Shown in pieces: positions 21,705 to 33,477 of a stretch of 64,000 bases of DNA. The translations under genes and the position numbers were made by a program. Origin of the DNA: Heliocidaris erythrogramma (lineage: Eukaryota; Echinodermata; Echinoidea; Camarodonta; Echinometridae); the NCBI GenBank assembly GCA_025617745.1, contig CM046864.1, forward strand, positions 25,089,152 to 25,153,151, given 5' to 3'. A model generated the notes under the pieces. The model ran no database searches, was not told the origin of the DNA, and saw only the letters and a program-made list of their open reading frames with translations. Position 1 is the first letter of the stretch. Every line of letters begins with the position of its first letter.

Positions 21705-24700
21705 ATGGAAGGGCGGGGTCCCTACCGGATCAGCTTCTCTGGAAACTCTTTTCTTGGGTTGTACGACCTCGGATGTGCAGTGTGCCTCCTAGACCATGGC
21801 AAGAGGTTAATACAGCAAGTGGAGTCCTACGGGGGCATATCGGCCGGGGTGTTGACGGCAGCACTCATGATGTCTGTTCCGGAAAGATTGCTGGTGAGAC
21901 ATTGCTTAGTTCTGAGCTTCACTTCAGCCGTACAATTATGAGGCGACTTTGAAGTACAGTTTTAAAACACTTTTAGAGAAAGTTGTTGGAATTATGATTT
22001 TCAAATTATTAATATCATCGTGATCATTGGCCTATTAAATCACCAATACAAAACAGAATAGAAGTCTCCAAAAAGTTGACGTGGGTATGATTATTCCAAG
22101 GTTTGATCATTCGAAAGAAAAAAAATACAAAATACAAAACAAAAGTACATGCTTATCACAAAGAGACAACGCCAATACGTGATTTCTATGTAAATTATTT
22201 AATCAGGGTTAATTTATGTTCCAACTAATAAGTAATGAACTTCCGAATGCTCTTGCAGACCTTTCCATAACTAACAATACACTCCACAACTACACTGTAA
22301 AAAATAACTGTAGATTAACAGGTTTTTTTGACTTGTAAAATTACAAGTTTTGGTTGTTTTTCTGTTAATACGGTATTTTTCTTGTGAAATGGCAGGAAAA
22401 TTGCTATTTAATAGCAATTTTCCTGCCATTCCATACGGTATTTTTCTTGTGAAATGGCAGGAAACTTGCTATTTATAGCAATTTTCCTGCCATTTCACAA
22501 GAAAAACTTGTTCACGGCCAAAACTTGTAATTTTACAAGTCAAAAAAACCTGTTAATCTACAAAAACCTGTTAATCTACAGTTATTTTTTACAGTGTACC
22601 CAATCAAACTTTGCCCATCTTCCCCGCACGAGATCCCTCTTTGCACACAAAACTTTCGTCTTTACACGACACAAATTCTGGAACAGTCTCGATCCAAACC
22701 TTAAGGAAATAGAGAGACTGCACCGTTTTAAAAGAGAACTGAAATTGATTGATTGATTGATTTTGATTGATTGATTTTATTTGCCATATTTTCTAGAATA
22801 TCTCTAGAATTAATAGTATTTTTATGTTCTGTTTTGATTCCATGTGCTGATTTCCATGCTTTCTTTGTTTCTTCTCGTCTTAATTTCACAACTTCTACTT
22901 TCCAGCTCCTTTTCTTTGCTAAATGGGCACCTATAAACTCGGCAAGCCTCGCTTTTAATAGGTTCCCCCACAACTGAATTATACTGTATGCGTTTAGTAT
23001 AACTACTGGAAAATATTTACTATACTGAGTTGTTATATATATACCCTTTGTATCATGTCATTTGATATATATGCTTATATTTTGCTTTCTCATTGTACAT
23101 ACATTATGTAAAGTGATCGTGGAAACAAATCAAATCAAATCAAATCATATCTCTTTGATTCGAAAAGACGGTGCCCAGGGCTGAAAATGTAACTTTTGAT
23201 CTATTTTATTTCAGCAATATTTAGATGCTATTCTCTCTCTGTCTACAAAGTTACACAGTCTTCCGCAGGGAGCTTTGACCCCTGGATTTGACCTCACACA
23301 GGAATTACGTCATATTCTCGAAGGACTTCTAAAGGTAAGTGAATCATATCCAATGTTACTATTTATTATATGTTTTCAATTTTACATATCTTTATTCCAT
23401 CAAATACTTTTCACGTCGAATTTTCATTGATATAAACCAAAATAAGAGTGTTCTCATCGAATTTCATGTTTCGCTGGAGTGATTTTTGTCCATCCTGTAT
23501 ATGACCTTTAATCTTCTATTCCAACTAAAAGAATAATTGCCATGTCACGTGTTCAAGTCGGCTCCATGTACCCTTGCAAGAGTTGCTGGCGACAGAAAAC
23601 ATCCCAGTGCACATGCGCAGAAGGCAACAAACTTTGGAGGAAGAATTACAACCACTAAAGCCCCCCACGAAGACAGATATCGTGATGGTTGACGGGAAGG
23701 CGTATCTCTTTGGTGAAAAGCAGGTAGTGACAGCGTATTCGACAAAACAGTCACTTGTAGAGGTAAATAAATAACACATACACCCCCACAGACACACACA
23801 CCCACACATTATGTCGAAGAGACTTTGATGTGTATTTTGTTTTTGGTTGTATATAAAAATACTGAGTTGATCAACTAGACATGCTCTTTCATGTGCCAGT
23901 TTTCCTTGATAGACTTCAATAAGCCTTTCCATTGCAAGGGGTTTGTAAGACCCAACCTAGCTATATAATCAGCGAAGTTCAACGTACTTTGGGTAATAGG
24001 CCTGTATCATTTGTATCATTTTCTCAGGTAAAAGTTTGATAATCGTCTGTTTAAAAATAGAAAGTAATAATAACATAATTGTTGCCTTAAATACTTTTTG
24101 AATGCTTTAAAGATCTTATGATAACTTGTTGATGATTTTCGTCATCTCTTATTTCTTCTTCTCCCCCCCCCCCCCCCCCCTCCTCCGCCTCTACCCTTTC
24201 TTTGTCCCCTCCTACCTCTCTCTGTAATTCATTGACTTTACAGGTTTTGCTCGCTGCAGTTTACTATCCGTCAAACCCCACGGCAACCGCCCCAACCGTA
24301 ATGGGCAAGGTATGCAAACCATGTAAACTAGCCCACCCTCCCTCTCCCTCTTCCCACCCCACTCGCCCTTTCGTTCACAAATACATCTGGTGCATTCACA
24401 ATCGCCTCATGTCTTGGTTATTGAATTTTCACTGATGTATTGAATCTTTAATGCTTTCAAAAGATTTTTTTTCGACAAAAAGAAATCGACTGAAATATCA
24501 TAAACCTGTAGGTCTAAATCGCCCTTAATGTTAATTCATGAGAAACATTATACTGCTATAGTTATGAAGTGATGTATAATGCATGGAGGGTGGAGATAAT
24601 GGGAACATTGTTGCTTCATTATGTTTGGTACCTTTGTTACTACATATATATGTAGTCCGTCTTCCCAATGAATATTATTCAATTCCTTCATTTAGGACAT

Positions 24701-25264
24701 TTGTATATATTTTTAATTTGTGCGGACAAAAATTTAATGTCTTTTTTTTGTAAACCTTTAATTTCATGACCATTTGAATGAGTTTGATGGGCACAAAGAA
24801 AGGGGGTCAAAATCGAATAAAGGATCTAGTTTAACAAGAAGTTTTGTTTATCTAGCTCGCGTTGTGTAACTTTTCGTTTAATATTTCCTCCTCTTTTCTA
24901 AATTTTTCGCATTCCTCACCAGCATTACGTCGACGTGAGTGCACTCTCCGGCACACCCAAAGACGCCGCCGACTGCGGGTTCCCTCCCACTGGTCACGTG
25001 ATAACCATCGCACCCAATAAGAATGCGGGACTGAGCAGACCGCAAGACAACCTCACCCTGGGTCTCCGTGACGTCAGCAGAGATAACTATGTCATCAAGC
25101 CCTGGCACATGTTCCGACTTGGGGAAGGGTTGTATCCTCCTCGGAGGGAGGAACTGGAAAAAACATTTATAGATGGGATTTCGGATGCCAAAGAGTTCCT
25201 GAAAAAGTTTCGACTGTATGACGAAGGATACGATAGCTACCCATACCAGGCGCCGATGTACTGA
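21705..25264 (+). CDS. Patatin-like phospholipase domain protein, PNPLA4-like (five exons)
   Basis: Inferred coding exons are 21705-21893, 23215-23334, 23583-23762, 24244-24309 and 24923-25264. All junctions are phase 0 with AG acceptors and GT donors, giving 298 residues. ATG at 21705 matches the family start (MEGRGPYRISF before the first strand); the frame upstream soon reaches a stop. Domain order follows PNPLA4: SGNSFLGLYDLG (oxyanion region, residues 12-23), nucleophile elbow G44-I45-S46-A47-G48, GALTPGFDLTQELR, KQSLVEVLLAAVYYP, HYVD at 186-189, VITIAP and GEGLYPP. Ser46 and Asp189 would form the catalytic dyad of a lipid hydrolase or transacylase. Oddities are SGNSFLG where the family has a glycine at the serine, and DVS in place of DGG. 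At 298 residues it is close to PNPLA4 in size and lacks the long C-terminal tail of PNPLA2. A candidate AATAAA is at 25693. Its paralogue at 6536-10098 is divergently transcribed. Confidence 0.8.
22293..22596. mobile_element. Foldback MITE with CACTGTAAAA ends
   Basis: A 304-bp element in the first intron of the plus-strand PNPLA4-like gene. The inverted ends CACTGTAAAAAATAACTGTA and its complement are flanked by TA on both sides, suggesting a TA target site (Tc1/mariner-like). Inside are three further nested hairpins built from GAAATGGCAGGAAAATTGCT and TAGCAATTTTCCTGCCATT. The right inverted repeat has a duplicated ACCTGTTAATCTAC segment. Non-coding. Confidence 0.7.
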
Positions 25265-26038
25265 TGACTTTTTTCCCACTTAAAGGCCATATATTGAGAA
25301 AAGAAGTGGTATGGGTTTCTATTTGGCAATATCAAAATATGTGTATCAAAGAAAACAATCCTTTTTAAATTTTTCAAATAGCTCAACTAAGAAACGAAAC
25401 CCTAAAACAAAGGGTTATTGTGACCACACTATGTGCTCTATGACAATCTATTTTCCATAAACGTATTAGAAGCATGTAAATTGTACCTTGAATGGCCTCC
25501 ATCAGTACTTGCTTTAACGAGCAGCAGCATATTGAAAATGACATATAAAAACTCAGTTGGGCCGGATTTGGGTAAAACCGCGAAATCGTAAGATTACATG
25601 CGAACATGACCCAAATGTAAGTGGCTTTTAAAACCCTATGAAAAGACTTTCTTTCAATAATGAGGGTAATTAAGGAGATACCCTCATCATGAAATAAAGG
25701 AAGATCATTTTAGCATAAATGCTTGTTTTCTTATACGTAGGTTTATCTTTGTTGCCTCATTAATCGAACGTTTACACAGTGGGATAACAATGTTAAGACA
25801 GTATTATCTTTGGTCAAAACAGACGAGTCTTATACATGTAGGAGTGGAATCGTTTCAGAACAAGGGAACTGTTGAAGTTATTGATTCAAACTGGAAGGGG
25901 ATGGGGACACCTGCTCCTTTCTATACTTGATACACCCTATGACCTCTGGGTATTTACTATCTAATGGGTATCTACTTTACACCTTAAATTTCGCATTTTC
26001 ATCTACATTTTCCCTAACTGTAAACCATGCTTCCCATG
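25265..26038. other. Downstream region of the PNPLA4-like gene
   Basis: This is the probable 3' untranslated region, with AATAAA at 25693-25698. No other exon is supported. Confidence 0.35.
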
Positions 26039-26300
26039 CTAATAGACTGACTTGGGGTTGTGAACAAACGCGGCATTTGTATTATTTCGTCTAATTTGTA
26101 ATCCATTCAGAGCGGCATCGCTCAGTTCCGGTGGGATAATTGGAATTTCTGTTTGCATGATAGTTCTTTTCGTCGCCATCATCGTTCTCATCATTTTCAA
26201 ATTCAAACAGTGACAAATTATCATCAAAATGAAGGAGGAAAAGCTAATGGAAACCCCGATGCCTACAAAGAACGTAGTGGATGAGCATTCTGAGGCGTAT
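26039..26300 (-). CDS. Candidate last exon: transmembrane segment plus cytoplasmic tail
   Basis: The minus-strand frame has an acceptor-like CCATACGCCTCAG just upstream and then reads CSSTTFF, a hydrophobic run VGIGVSISFSSFILMIICHC, a basic stop-transfer patch (KMMRTMMATKR) and a polar tail ending NPKSVY and a stop at 26039. That is the usual layout of the last coding exon of a type I membrane protein. I do not see the upstream exons, and no family is recognisable. It could be an orphan exon, a pseudogene remnant or a chance frame. Confidence 0.3.
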
Positions 26301-27144
26301 GGAAGTCCGACCATGACCTACTTATAAGTTTCATCATGACCCTAAACAGTTGTGCGACACATGCTCGACGCAATTGTTCAACGATTAATGTCCTACACTA
26401 GTCCCCTAGTTAAGAATTCTTAACTTCAATCCTTGACAAAAAATATAAACCCTAACTCCTAAAACCTAATATGAAACCCAAATGCAGCACCTATAGTAGC
26501 CTGCAGATTTATGAGACTAAATGTATTTTGCTTGTGGACAATTTAGATAATAGGAAAAGCGAGAAAATGAAGATCCTCGCTGATGAACAATCCTTAATGA
26601 GGTTCCACTGTACTATTTTACAATTTATATATATGTTTATTCTGTCATACATCATGTTTTTGCACTGATTTTTGATAATAATGTTGTTCTTTCAAGCTAA
26701 AGGTGAAATGTGTTGTCATTTCTTTCAGCATTATTTGTGTATATGACTATTGTGCATGAAACCTTGTGAGAGCACAAGTATGATGACTTGATTCATATTT
26801 TGATGGAATAAAGTGACATAGTTTTTAATTAATGCAGTATAGTTTACCAATTGTATTTCATTTATCATGGTGCAGAAATGTTTTCTTCCATGCCTACTTT
26901 TCAGACTCTGATATCTTTTGGGACATTTTCCAGGGACATTCACCATAAGGTTACTTCACAAAGATTTATCTGAAGCAACTCTTGTAGAACCAGTCTTCAA
27001 GCTAGAATAACCTTATTCATTACCAAATGTACCACTGGAATGTTGTGCCTATACCCATACCCCCCCCCCCCCCCCCCCCCCCTCCCCACATTTGTTCAAT
27101 TATCAACATAAGAATTCGAGAAGACGCCTCGCTCGGCTGGTAGC

Positions 27145-27338
27145 TGTAATAAGCTTGACATATCGTGTTGTAAGCTTTATAACTATGTTTGACTCACATT
27201 CAACAGGCATGACAACATGACGCTGCCTCTGGATCCGTGAACATCGTATGACCCGCGTATCTCTCATATATCGCATTATCACCACTAAGTGGCGCTATTA
27301 ACTTTCCTAACACAGACTCAGCTGAGTTATATCATTAC
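27145..27338 (-). repeat. 3' LTR of the gypsy element
   Basis: About 194 bp. On the minus strand it begins GTAATGATATAACTCAGC directly after a purine tract, AAAAGGGGGA, and ends ATTACA next to the GTAGC target duplication. Its first 27 bases match the 5' LTR remnant at 29882-29908 with one difference at the first base. The region 27339-27893 between pol and the LTR is non-coding. Confidence 0.8.
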
Positions 27339-27893
27339 GTCCCCCTTTTCATGAAGAAATGCAATTATAGTACCCGGTACATATATCATGTTTAGATATC
27401 AAATCCAGAACAACATAATTCCAGATTTATATGATAATGAACCTAAAATTAAAGTTCCAGTTCAGTCCAAAATTTGTGGTGTGGTTATAGTGTTTCATTT
27501 CAGTCCAGGTTCTTCAGTGTTCAAACTTGCTTGCTGCTGTAGTGAACTTTCTTGATCGCTTTTCAATTCAATGCTTGGTCAACATCGCTTGAGTAATAAT
27601 TATGTCTAAATCAACTTAATACAGCACTTCATACACAACACTTAGCATATGTATGTAAATGAGTAACCGAGTGGACTATCAGTTACTCTAACTGCACTAG
27701 AGGATTATTCTGCCTCTGAGATAGCACAGTTTTCCTACGTTTACTCTCATACAAAACTAAACCAACTATTTATAACACAACATGCAATACTTGTCTAAAC
27801 TATAACTAACATGAGTGAAGGGGTGGACTACCCAACACTCTAAACTGTACAAAAGGGGTTTATTCTGCCCCTGTATATTTGTACAGTTACTAT

Positions 27894-29864
27894 TTACAAC
27901 TCTAACCTAACAGGGCATCTTCGTGCTCTCAGAGGATAGCGGCGTTCACGCTCATGCGATGGTTTGCTCACGCTAGGATTTCCTTGCGATGGCGCGTTGT
28001 TGGTTGCATTTGTCGAAATCCCGCTGTCCTCGTAGTCATCGACGTAGAGACTTTGTTTACGCTCTGGTCGCTTCTGAAGATGACGTCTATTTCGTCGATA
28101 GCGATTTCCTCCTTCCCCTTCAATGATGTACGAACGAGGGGACTTGTCTTTCTCGATGACGACTGCTGGTTTCCACACCTTACCGTCTTGGTACGAGACA
28201 CTCTCGCCAGGTTGCAAGGTTGACAGATCTTTGGAACCTTTGTCGTAGAACTGCTTTTGTCGTTGTTGCAATTCTTTCTTTCTCTCCAGCAGGAGCTCTT
28301 GACGCACAGGTCGTGGTCCAAGTAGTCTGCTCGAAGTGGGAAGCGTGGTGTTGGTCCTTCTGCCCATCAGCATCTGTACAGGCGATGGCAGCCTGTCTCC
28401 TGGCGTATTTCTGTAGGCCAGAAGAGCTAGATGAACATCTTCACCCTCTTCTGCTGACTTCCTCAAGAGGTTCTTAGCTATCTGCACAGCCTTTTCTGCT
28501 TTCCCGTTGGACTGCGGGTATCTTGGAGAAGATGTTGTGTGTGTCAATCCATCTTCGACACAGAACTGGTGGAATTCTGCACTGGCATACTGAGGGCCAT
28601 TGTCTGATATCATCTCTTCAGGAATGCCATGTCGTGCAAACTGCTGCTTGCATATTGCGATCACAGCTCTGCTTGAAGTACTTGCCAGCTTGTTGATTTC
28701 AAAGTAGTTGGAATAATAGTCTACCAAGATAAGGTAAGTAGACCCGGCAAACTCAAACAGATCACTTCCAACTTTTTGCCATGGTCTGTCAGGTAAATCA
28801 TGACCATGCATAGGCTCTTTCTGGTTACTGGCTCTGTGTGTGCTGCAGATATCACATCTTTCAACTGTCTCTGCAATTGCAGCATTCATCCCTGGCCAGA
28901 ACAGCACATCTCTTGCCAGTCTCTTGGTCTTTTCTACTCCTTGGTGGCTCTGATGGAGTTTTATTAGCATCAGTTTCCTCATTTTACTAGGAATGATCAC
29001 TTTCTGCATTTTGAAGAGCAGGTCACATTCAGTAGTAATCTCATCTTTGTACTGCCAGTACTGTCTGATGTCTGCGTCTACATCCTGACGTCTCTCAGGC
29101 CAGCCTTCTTTGACTCTTTCCATCAGCTTACAAAGCATAGGGTCTGCTAGAGTTTCTTTCTGCAACTCATCTAGTCTAGCTGGAGACAATGGAAGATAGT
29201 CTACCATGCATACTGCTATGTCTTGGCTCTCCTCATCATCTTCACTCTCAAGAGTGAAATCTCTGCTAAGAGCATCAGCGATGTACATCTCTGTGCCTCT
29301 CTTGTACTGCAATGTACAATCATATTTCTGCAGTTTCAGCAGCATTCTTTGTAGACGTGGTGGGGTATCTGCAAGAGGCTTCTGCATGATTGACTCCAGT
29401 GGTTTGTGATCAGACTCGATCACAAATTTTCTCATGAACACATACTGGTGGAATTTCTGTACTCCATACACCACTGCTGCTAGTTCTTTCTCAATTTGAG
29501 CATAGCGTTTCTCACATTCGGTGAAAGCCTTGGATGCATAGGCGACTGGCTTCTCGTTCTGAAGGAGTACTGCCCCTATGCCGTTCTGCGATGCATCTAC
29601 ACTCACTACTACTGGCAGATTCACATCATAGTATTGCAGTATGGGAGCTTCTGTTGCCATTTTCTGCAATTTCTCAAAAGCTGCTGTTTGCTCTTGATGC
29701 CACTGCCAGTCATTCTCCTTTACCAAGAGCTTTCTCAGAGGTGCAGTCACTTCTGACAAGTTAGGAAGAAACTTTCCTAGATAGTTGATCATTCCTAGAT
29801 ACCTCTGAAGTTCTTTCTTGTTGGTAGGCTGTTTCATGTTTTTCACTGCTTCCACTTTCATCAT
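27894..29864 (-). pseudogene. Gypsy pol fragment: RT connection, RNase H, integrase
   Basis: About 656 residues are open without interruption. They start after the RT active site with LGMINYLGKFLPNLSEVTAPL. RNase H follows (VVSVDASQNGIGAVLLQNE near residue 86 and ESDHKPLESI near 148), then the ADALSRD junction. Integrase comes next: a zinc-binding HHCC domain (HQSHQG and CDIC), core acidic residues in DLFEF, SDNGPQY and NGKAEKA, and a basic C-terminal region. The order RT-RH-IN defines Ty3/gypsy. The long intact frame implies recent insertion, but loss of the N-terminal half makes it a pseudogene. The first ATG at 29864 is not the native start. Confidence 0.88.
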
Positions 29865-29913
29865 GTCAGGTTTCAGACCATCAGACTCAGCTGAGTTATA
29901 TCATTACAGTAGC

Positions 29914-30555
29914 TAGGTGGGGGGGTCTGGCGTAATGGGTAGATTGCTCTCATAATAAGAATTGACTGGGATTATACCTCCCAAACCCGCAATGTTTTCC
30001 CATGATTTCCCATTCCGCTCGCTCAATTTGAAGCAACCGAGGATTTGTTTTTTTTCTTTCTGAAAAATACCCAGAGCTCGATCGCACTAATAGATCAAAT
30101 TCTGAAATCAAGGAAATCCTGTCACGTACTGACATCAGTGTAACCATTAAGTTCTTATTCAGTCTTCTTTATGAGACTGCTTAAAACCCCATCAAGTTTG
30201 TTTATTTGGTTCAATCTGGTTGGTGCAATGCGACCTTACATATGCACCGACAATAATTAATGAGACACTGATGAGAAAAACTACCGGATAAGTGATTAAT
30301 TAGGAATTATAGAAAGAGAAGAAGATAGAAGAAACTTAAAGAATAGCATAGTGATGATAAAAAGAGGAAATGAAAGAATGATAAAAACAAAGAATAACAT
30401 AAGGAAAGGTAGAAAGTGAAGAAAATAGCATAATATAAGGAAAGAATTATCTGGCGGCCGCCTGATAATTCTTTTAGACCCTTGATATGGAGAGGGGAGG
30501 GGGGGGGGGGGGCTGCTCAATCATTTTGGTCCTCCCCTCCCTCCTTTTTAGGTAA
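29914..30555. other. Gene-free stretch
   Basis: No supported exon. A purine-rich block lies at 30300-30440 and a G-run at 30497-30512. Confidence 0.35.
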
Positions 30556-30721
30556 CTTATTTCATTTACCTGAATTATGAACCCTAATTTATTTTCGGAA
30601 TTACGAACCCTATATATTTCATTTTGGGAATTACAAATCCTAGTTCATTTTCGGAATTACAAACCCCATTTTATTTTCGGAATTACGAACCCTATTTCAT
30701 TTTCGGAAATACGACCCTTCG
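30556..30721 (+). repeat. Minisatellite, theme GGAATTACGAACCC
   Basis: About five units of 33-36 bases, each close to ATTTTCGGAATTACGAACCCTATTTC with drift. Similar arrays lie at 9478-9745 and 43425-43890, and a short piece at 30930-30985. Non-coding. Confidence 0.7.
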
Positions 30722-30950
30722 GAATAGACCGCTTCGGTTATTGTATGTAAATTTTATACATACCTTTCAGACAAAGGTTGTTTTTGACAACCTGAAAGCT
30801 TGCCGGACATAGCAACAAAAAATGTATGCAGACTGGATTCCAAGCATTGAGGCTCTTTTATAAAAAGCAGCTTATGGAATAGCTCGTCACTAGGTGCATA
30901 AATTTGTATACATTACAGAAGCGGTCTATTATGAACCCTCTTTTGATTTC
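30722..30950. mobile_element. Small foldback element (AATAGACCG ends), copy 2
   Basis: Ends AATAGACCGCTTC and AGAAGCGGTCTATT are inverted. The interior is the reverse complement of 1674-1904 in blocks (CTTGCCGGACATAGCAACAA, GGAATAGCTCGTCACTAGG). It is embedded in the GGAATTACGAACC minisatellite, which resumes at 30930. Confidence 0.6.
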
Positions 30951-30985
30951 GGAAAAACGAACCTATGGGAATAAGCCATTTCGGA

Positions 30986-31852
30986 GATGCAATCTGAGCA
31001 TGAGCAGATAAAGATCATCTGTACCAAATTCTAAAACCCACTGACACTAATATTCGATATGTGCTCATGAATGTCATGTAATCATTATTCAATTATGTGC
31101 ATTCCATGATATCCAGGTGGAAGTATTCTTTTTAAAGGGGAAACAAAAGCTATTCATGAGGCACCTCTATCACTCCCAGAGTTATTTTTCTGAAGTGCAC
31201 ATAAAGGGACCCTCCATGTCTAAAATATCTGTGGATATTTTGGGTCATTTGTACCATGCGCTAACCCCGAACTGGCTTATTATGAACCTTCAGAAATTCG
31301 AACCTAAAAGCGCGCACCGTATATGGCCCCTTCCCCTCGGGTCAAACTGCGCAATGCATCTGCGCAGTGACAACGTCGGTTTTCGACTTGTTGATGAGAT
31401 GATAAACGCAACTTATTTTGAAAGCCTTTTGCAAAGGCCTTTGGAAAGGGCTTTTGATAGTGGGTATGGAAAGCCGTTTCAAACTGGGGAAAGATGATAA
31501 ACGCGACCTTAGCAGCCTATTCCGGGGCGCGGAAGAGAGGAAATGCATAGATGAAGAGTATAAACTTAAACTTATAGAAGTCAATCAGAGAAGGCGGTAT
31601 TGAATACGGTGGACGTTGTGAATATTGTGGACGTTTTAATGCCGCGAGAGGGCACCGTGATCATTACCTGATCATGCCGTTGCCCCGCGGGGCGCAAACC
31701 TCGGATAGACTGGTCGCCGCACAAACATGCACGTTCTGCCTGAGCTCGAGCTCTCGTGCGAGATTCGGTCGGCTTCGTGCAGTCGAAATGTAATCCCACT
31801 TAGTCCAACGGACGCGTTCGAAAAAAAAAAAATTGTGTACGAGTGAATGTGT
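30986..31852. other. Gene-free stretch before the CR1 element
   Basis: Plus-strand frames near 31117-31600 show no domain. An A-run near 31829 may mark the 3' tail of the adjacent CR1 element, but this is not clear. Confidence 0.3.
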
Positions 31853-32053
31853 TTACGCAAACCTGACTTTCCCAACGGCCGCCCGGTTGCGTATCCCTTT
31901 AAGATGTGTTTTGAACTTTTCAAGAGAATCTATGGCTTTAAGAGAAATGGGTAAGGCATTCCAAATAATTGGTGCAGCCGCAGAGAAAGCCCTATTACCA
32001 TATGATATCCGTGTTTTAGGAACACATAGAACAGATTTAGATGAAGATCTTAA

Positions 32054-32663
32054 AGGGAAATCCAACCTTGTTTTTTCTATTGATGTTATATGAAGCGTAA
32101 CTTGCTGGTTAATTTGATACCAAATTTAGCAGAATTGGAGAGCTATGAAGAAAGTTATAAAGTTATCGCCCGTCGTCTGCTGCACATGCATGGGGCCGCC
32201 TCTTTGTGTATAAGTAATTAATTCAGCACACAACAATTGCCATTGTGTTTTGCAGCTGTCGTTTCTCCCAACCTTTTGAGGTCCAGTGTCATTAATGATT
32301 CATGACTCTGGGTTAAAAAGGTGTTCTGGAATTTTAAGTGCAACACACAATGGCAATTTTGGGGATTGCGCGATTACTGGAGAGTTGGGCCCTGTGTGGG
32401 ATATGCATGTAGAGATACAGCAGAGTAGGGGAATAACCCAAATAAAAGAAAATAAAAAGGGACACAATCTAGACTAGCCAGTTGTCCACAGATAGTCATT
32501 CGTGGAAAATGGCGGCCACCATGTGCAGCAGTGTTTGGTGAGATATAAAACATTCTATAACTTTCTTCATAGCTGTACAATTTTGGTAAATTTGGTATCA
32601 AATTAATCACCAAGTTATGCTTCATAGAATATCAATAGAAAATAATCAAGGTTGGATTTCCCT
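32054..32663. mobile_element. TTAA-flanked foldback MITE, family B
   Basis: 610 bp with TTAA at 32050-32053 and 32664-32667. The terminal inverted repeats are about 110 bases, imperfect, starting AGGGAAATCCAACCTTG on both sides. Inner blocks (CTGCTGCACATG, CACAATGGCAATT) also pair, so nearly the whole element folds back. It sits in the CR1 C-terminal coding region. The flanking codons read RSL on one side and RSSSKS on the other, and join through a single TTAA into the usual CR1 motif. No coding capacity. Confidence 0.88.
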
Positions 32664-33477
32664 TTAAGGAACGCTGGGGAGTAATTTTTGCATGTACGTT
32701 GGGGCCATTTTGTGCAAGATTTTCCATGTTAACAGCAATATTTTGTATTGTATTCTTTGTGCTTTTGGAAGCCAATGTAAACTTTCTAAAATAGGAGTTA
32801 TATTTCGACGTCTTAGTTAAAACCCTAGCGGCGGCATTCAAAGCAAATTGCAGTTTATCCGTAAGACGGGCAGGAACATTATAAAGGAGTGAATTAGAAA
32901 AGTCTAGAGACAACAAAAGCATGTATCAGCGTTGCAGCAGATCTGTCATCTAGAACCCTCCTAATACAACCCACATTATGGAGGTTATAATACATTGATT
33001 TACAGACATTCTTAACATAAGCTTCCATCGACATGGAATCAACAAATGTATAACGCAAAGGTTACGTACAGAAGAAGAGTTTGAAATTTATTCCTGGCCA
33101 ATAACAATACTACGAGTACGAATAAGATTTTTGTGAAACTTGGATGATATGATAAGGAATTCTGATTTACAGTCGTTCAACTTAAGCTTGTTTGTTACCA
33201 TCCAATCTGCCATGTCTACAATGCAAGCTTCCAAACGGAATCTAGCAGATATTTCACTATCATGATCATTTGGGTCAAAAGGAACATATAACTGTGTATC
33301 ATCAGCATATAAATGAACAGAGATACCATGTTGTCTAGCTATATCTGCTAAGGGAGCTACATATATACTAAAGAGTATCGGTCCAAGGACCGAGCCCTGT
33401 GGTACACCACAATCAGATTGAGTGGATGACGTTATATCAAAACAAATTTTCTCTTTCCAAGATACGGTGCCAACACT

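Larger units (their letters stand above)
27145..29908 (-). mobile_element. Ty3/gypsy-type LTR retrotransposon, internally deleted
   Basis: The element is bounded by a perfect 5-bp target duplication, GTAGC at 27140-27144 and 29909-29913. The outer ends are TGTAAT and ATTACA. A full 3' LTR lies at 27145-27338. On the upstream side only the first 27 bases of the 5' LTR remain (29882-29908), fused directly to pol coding sequence at a TCTGA-like microhomology. The rest of the 5' LTR, the leader, gag, protease and most of reverse transcriptase are missing. What remains encodes the RT end, RNase H and integrase. The intact target duplication shows that the deletion happened within an integrated copy or during its synthesis. 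Confidence 0.88.

Noticed and set aside
27954-29764. Plus-strand open frames across the gypsy element and LINEs
   Set aside because: They are antisense shadows of the long pol frame, with no independent evidence.
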